NCBI GenBank assembly: GCA_913063255.1
Contig: CAJXYJ010000001.1
Span: forward strand, 1 to 64,000
From: an uncultured Flavobacteriales bacterium
GTDB lineage: Bacteria; Bacteroidota; Bacteroidia; Flavobacteriales; Flavobacteriaceae
DNA: 64,000 bases
Direction of reading: 5' to 3'
The notes under the pieces were generated by a model. It had not been told where the DNA came from. It saw only the letters and a list, made by a program, of their open reading frames with translations, and made no database searches. The position numbers and the translations under genes are program-made. Of the stretch, positions 63,602 through 64,000 are shown piece by piece (the stretch's first letter is position 1; each line of letters begins with the position of its first letter).

Positions 63602-64000
63602 TTATATATCTTTCCCCTTCTTTAATGGGTTCTGAATTAGCCTATATTTTCCGTGACTTACTTTTTCAATTAATTCATTTTTAATTAATTTTTTAAGTTG
63701 ATTATATAAGGTCTTTTTAGTGATTAATCCGTTATCCTCTATAAAATGAAAGTGTAATAATTTTGACTCAATAATACCTTCATCATCTACACTTTCATTA
63801 ATAAACTCAAAAACCATTTCCGTATTATCATTATTAACTCTACCATCAGTTAGTTTAAGTAATTCATATTCATAAGATTCTTCTACTAGGTCAATTAGAG
63901 AGTTGTTTTGTATTTCAATAACTTTACATTTATCTAAAGTAGGGTAGTATCTACTATCAATGAATTTGATATACCTAATCCCAATAGATAACCTATTAAC
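63602..64000 (-). CDS. Partial gene with winged-helix C-terminus, open to the right edge
   Basis: 133 codons are open in frame from the stop at 63602 to the last base of the window, so the start lies outside. Visible part: RLSIGIRYIKFIDSRYYPTL ... VIEIQNNSLIDLVEESYEYELLKL, then an acidic linker and a winged-helix-like end (ITKKTLYNQLKKLIKNELIEKVSHGKYRLIQNP). Replication or regulatory proteins of mobile elements can end like this, but no family is recognised. It ends 17 bases from hairpin H5, which may be its terminator or operator. Confidence 0.6.
   Translation of the reverse strand, partial: VNRLSIGIRYIKFIDSRYYPTLDKCKVIEIQNNSLIDLVEESYEYELLKLTDGRVNNDNTEMVFEFINESVDDEGIIESKLLHFHFIEDNGLITKKTLYNQLKKLIKNELIEKVSHGKYRLIQNPLKKGKDI

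Overview
The window looks like chromosome from a marine-type member of the Flavobacteriaceae (Bacteroidota). The DNA is AT-rich. Secreted proteins carry type IX secretion (T9SS) C-terminal sorting tails ending in ...KK or ...KN. There are SPII lipoproteins with short Bacteroidota-type lipoboxes, TPR/LuxR and AraC/TPR one-component regulators, a DUF6090 protein, and several TAnnTTTG-like -7 boxes. No rRNA, tRNA, CRISPR array, transposase or integrase gene was recognised.

Region 1 (1-15.2 kb) is a plus-strand catabolic block. It holds most of the aerobic phenylacetyl-CoA pathway (paaB-C-D-G, a PLP dehydratase, paaH-I-J-Z, a small GIY-YIG nuclease gene, paaF, paaY). Then come a 2-oxoacid dehydrogenase E2, a branched-chain aminotransferase and a fused E1 alpha/beta. 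paaA must lie just left of the window; paaK and paaE are not seen. Aminotransferase plus 2-oxoacid dehydrogenase beside paa suggests that phenylalanine-derived phenylpyruvate could feed the pathway directly as phenylacetyl-CoA. Small palindromic repeats sit at many junctions of this block, and one family also sits in frame inside two enzymes (PaaH and E1).

Region 2 (15.2-34.5 kb) is mixed: a TPR-LuxR regulator, a T9SS cargo protein, an outer-membrane protein and a DUF4136 lipoprotein, urocanate hydratase with a tiny DUF5522 gene overlapping it, a 1050-residue choice-of-anchor B protein, three tandem paralogous secreted proteins, an ACC deaminase-like enzyme with a glucosaminidase/LysM lipoprotein, a diheme cytochrome-like lipoprotein and an amino-acid permease.

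Region 3 (34.7-61.2 kb) is the accessory part. It starts with a two-gene unit: a TIR-domain membrane protein and a membrane-anchored coiled-coil partner. It continues with secreted hydrolases, a 997-residue repeat adhesin, a CotH-like / bestrophin-like / Shewanella-type phosphatase cluster, a second triplet of secreted paralogues and an AraC-TolB-TPR regulator. It ends with three tandem FG-GAP T9SS genes, one broken by a nonsense codon, and an M1 aminopeptidase. Through this region runs a dispersed module of about 0.4-0.5 kb carrying a 70-residue winged-helix-like gene and its terminator: two intact copies and at least seven decayed ones.

Region 4 (61.2-64 kb) holds short unrecognised genes, a cluster of five hairpins between 63340 and 63584, and a gene open to the right edge of the window.

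The main leads are the in-frame palindromic insertions, the dispersed winged-helix module, the TIR two-gene unit and the hairpin cluster.
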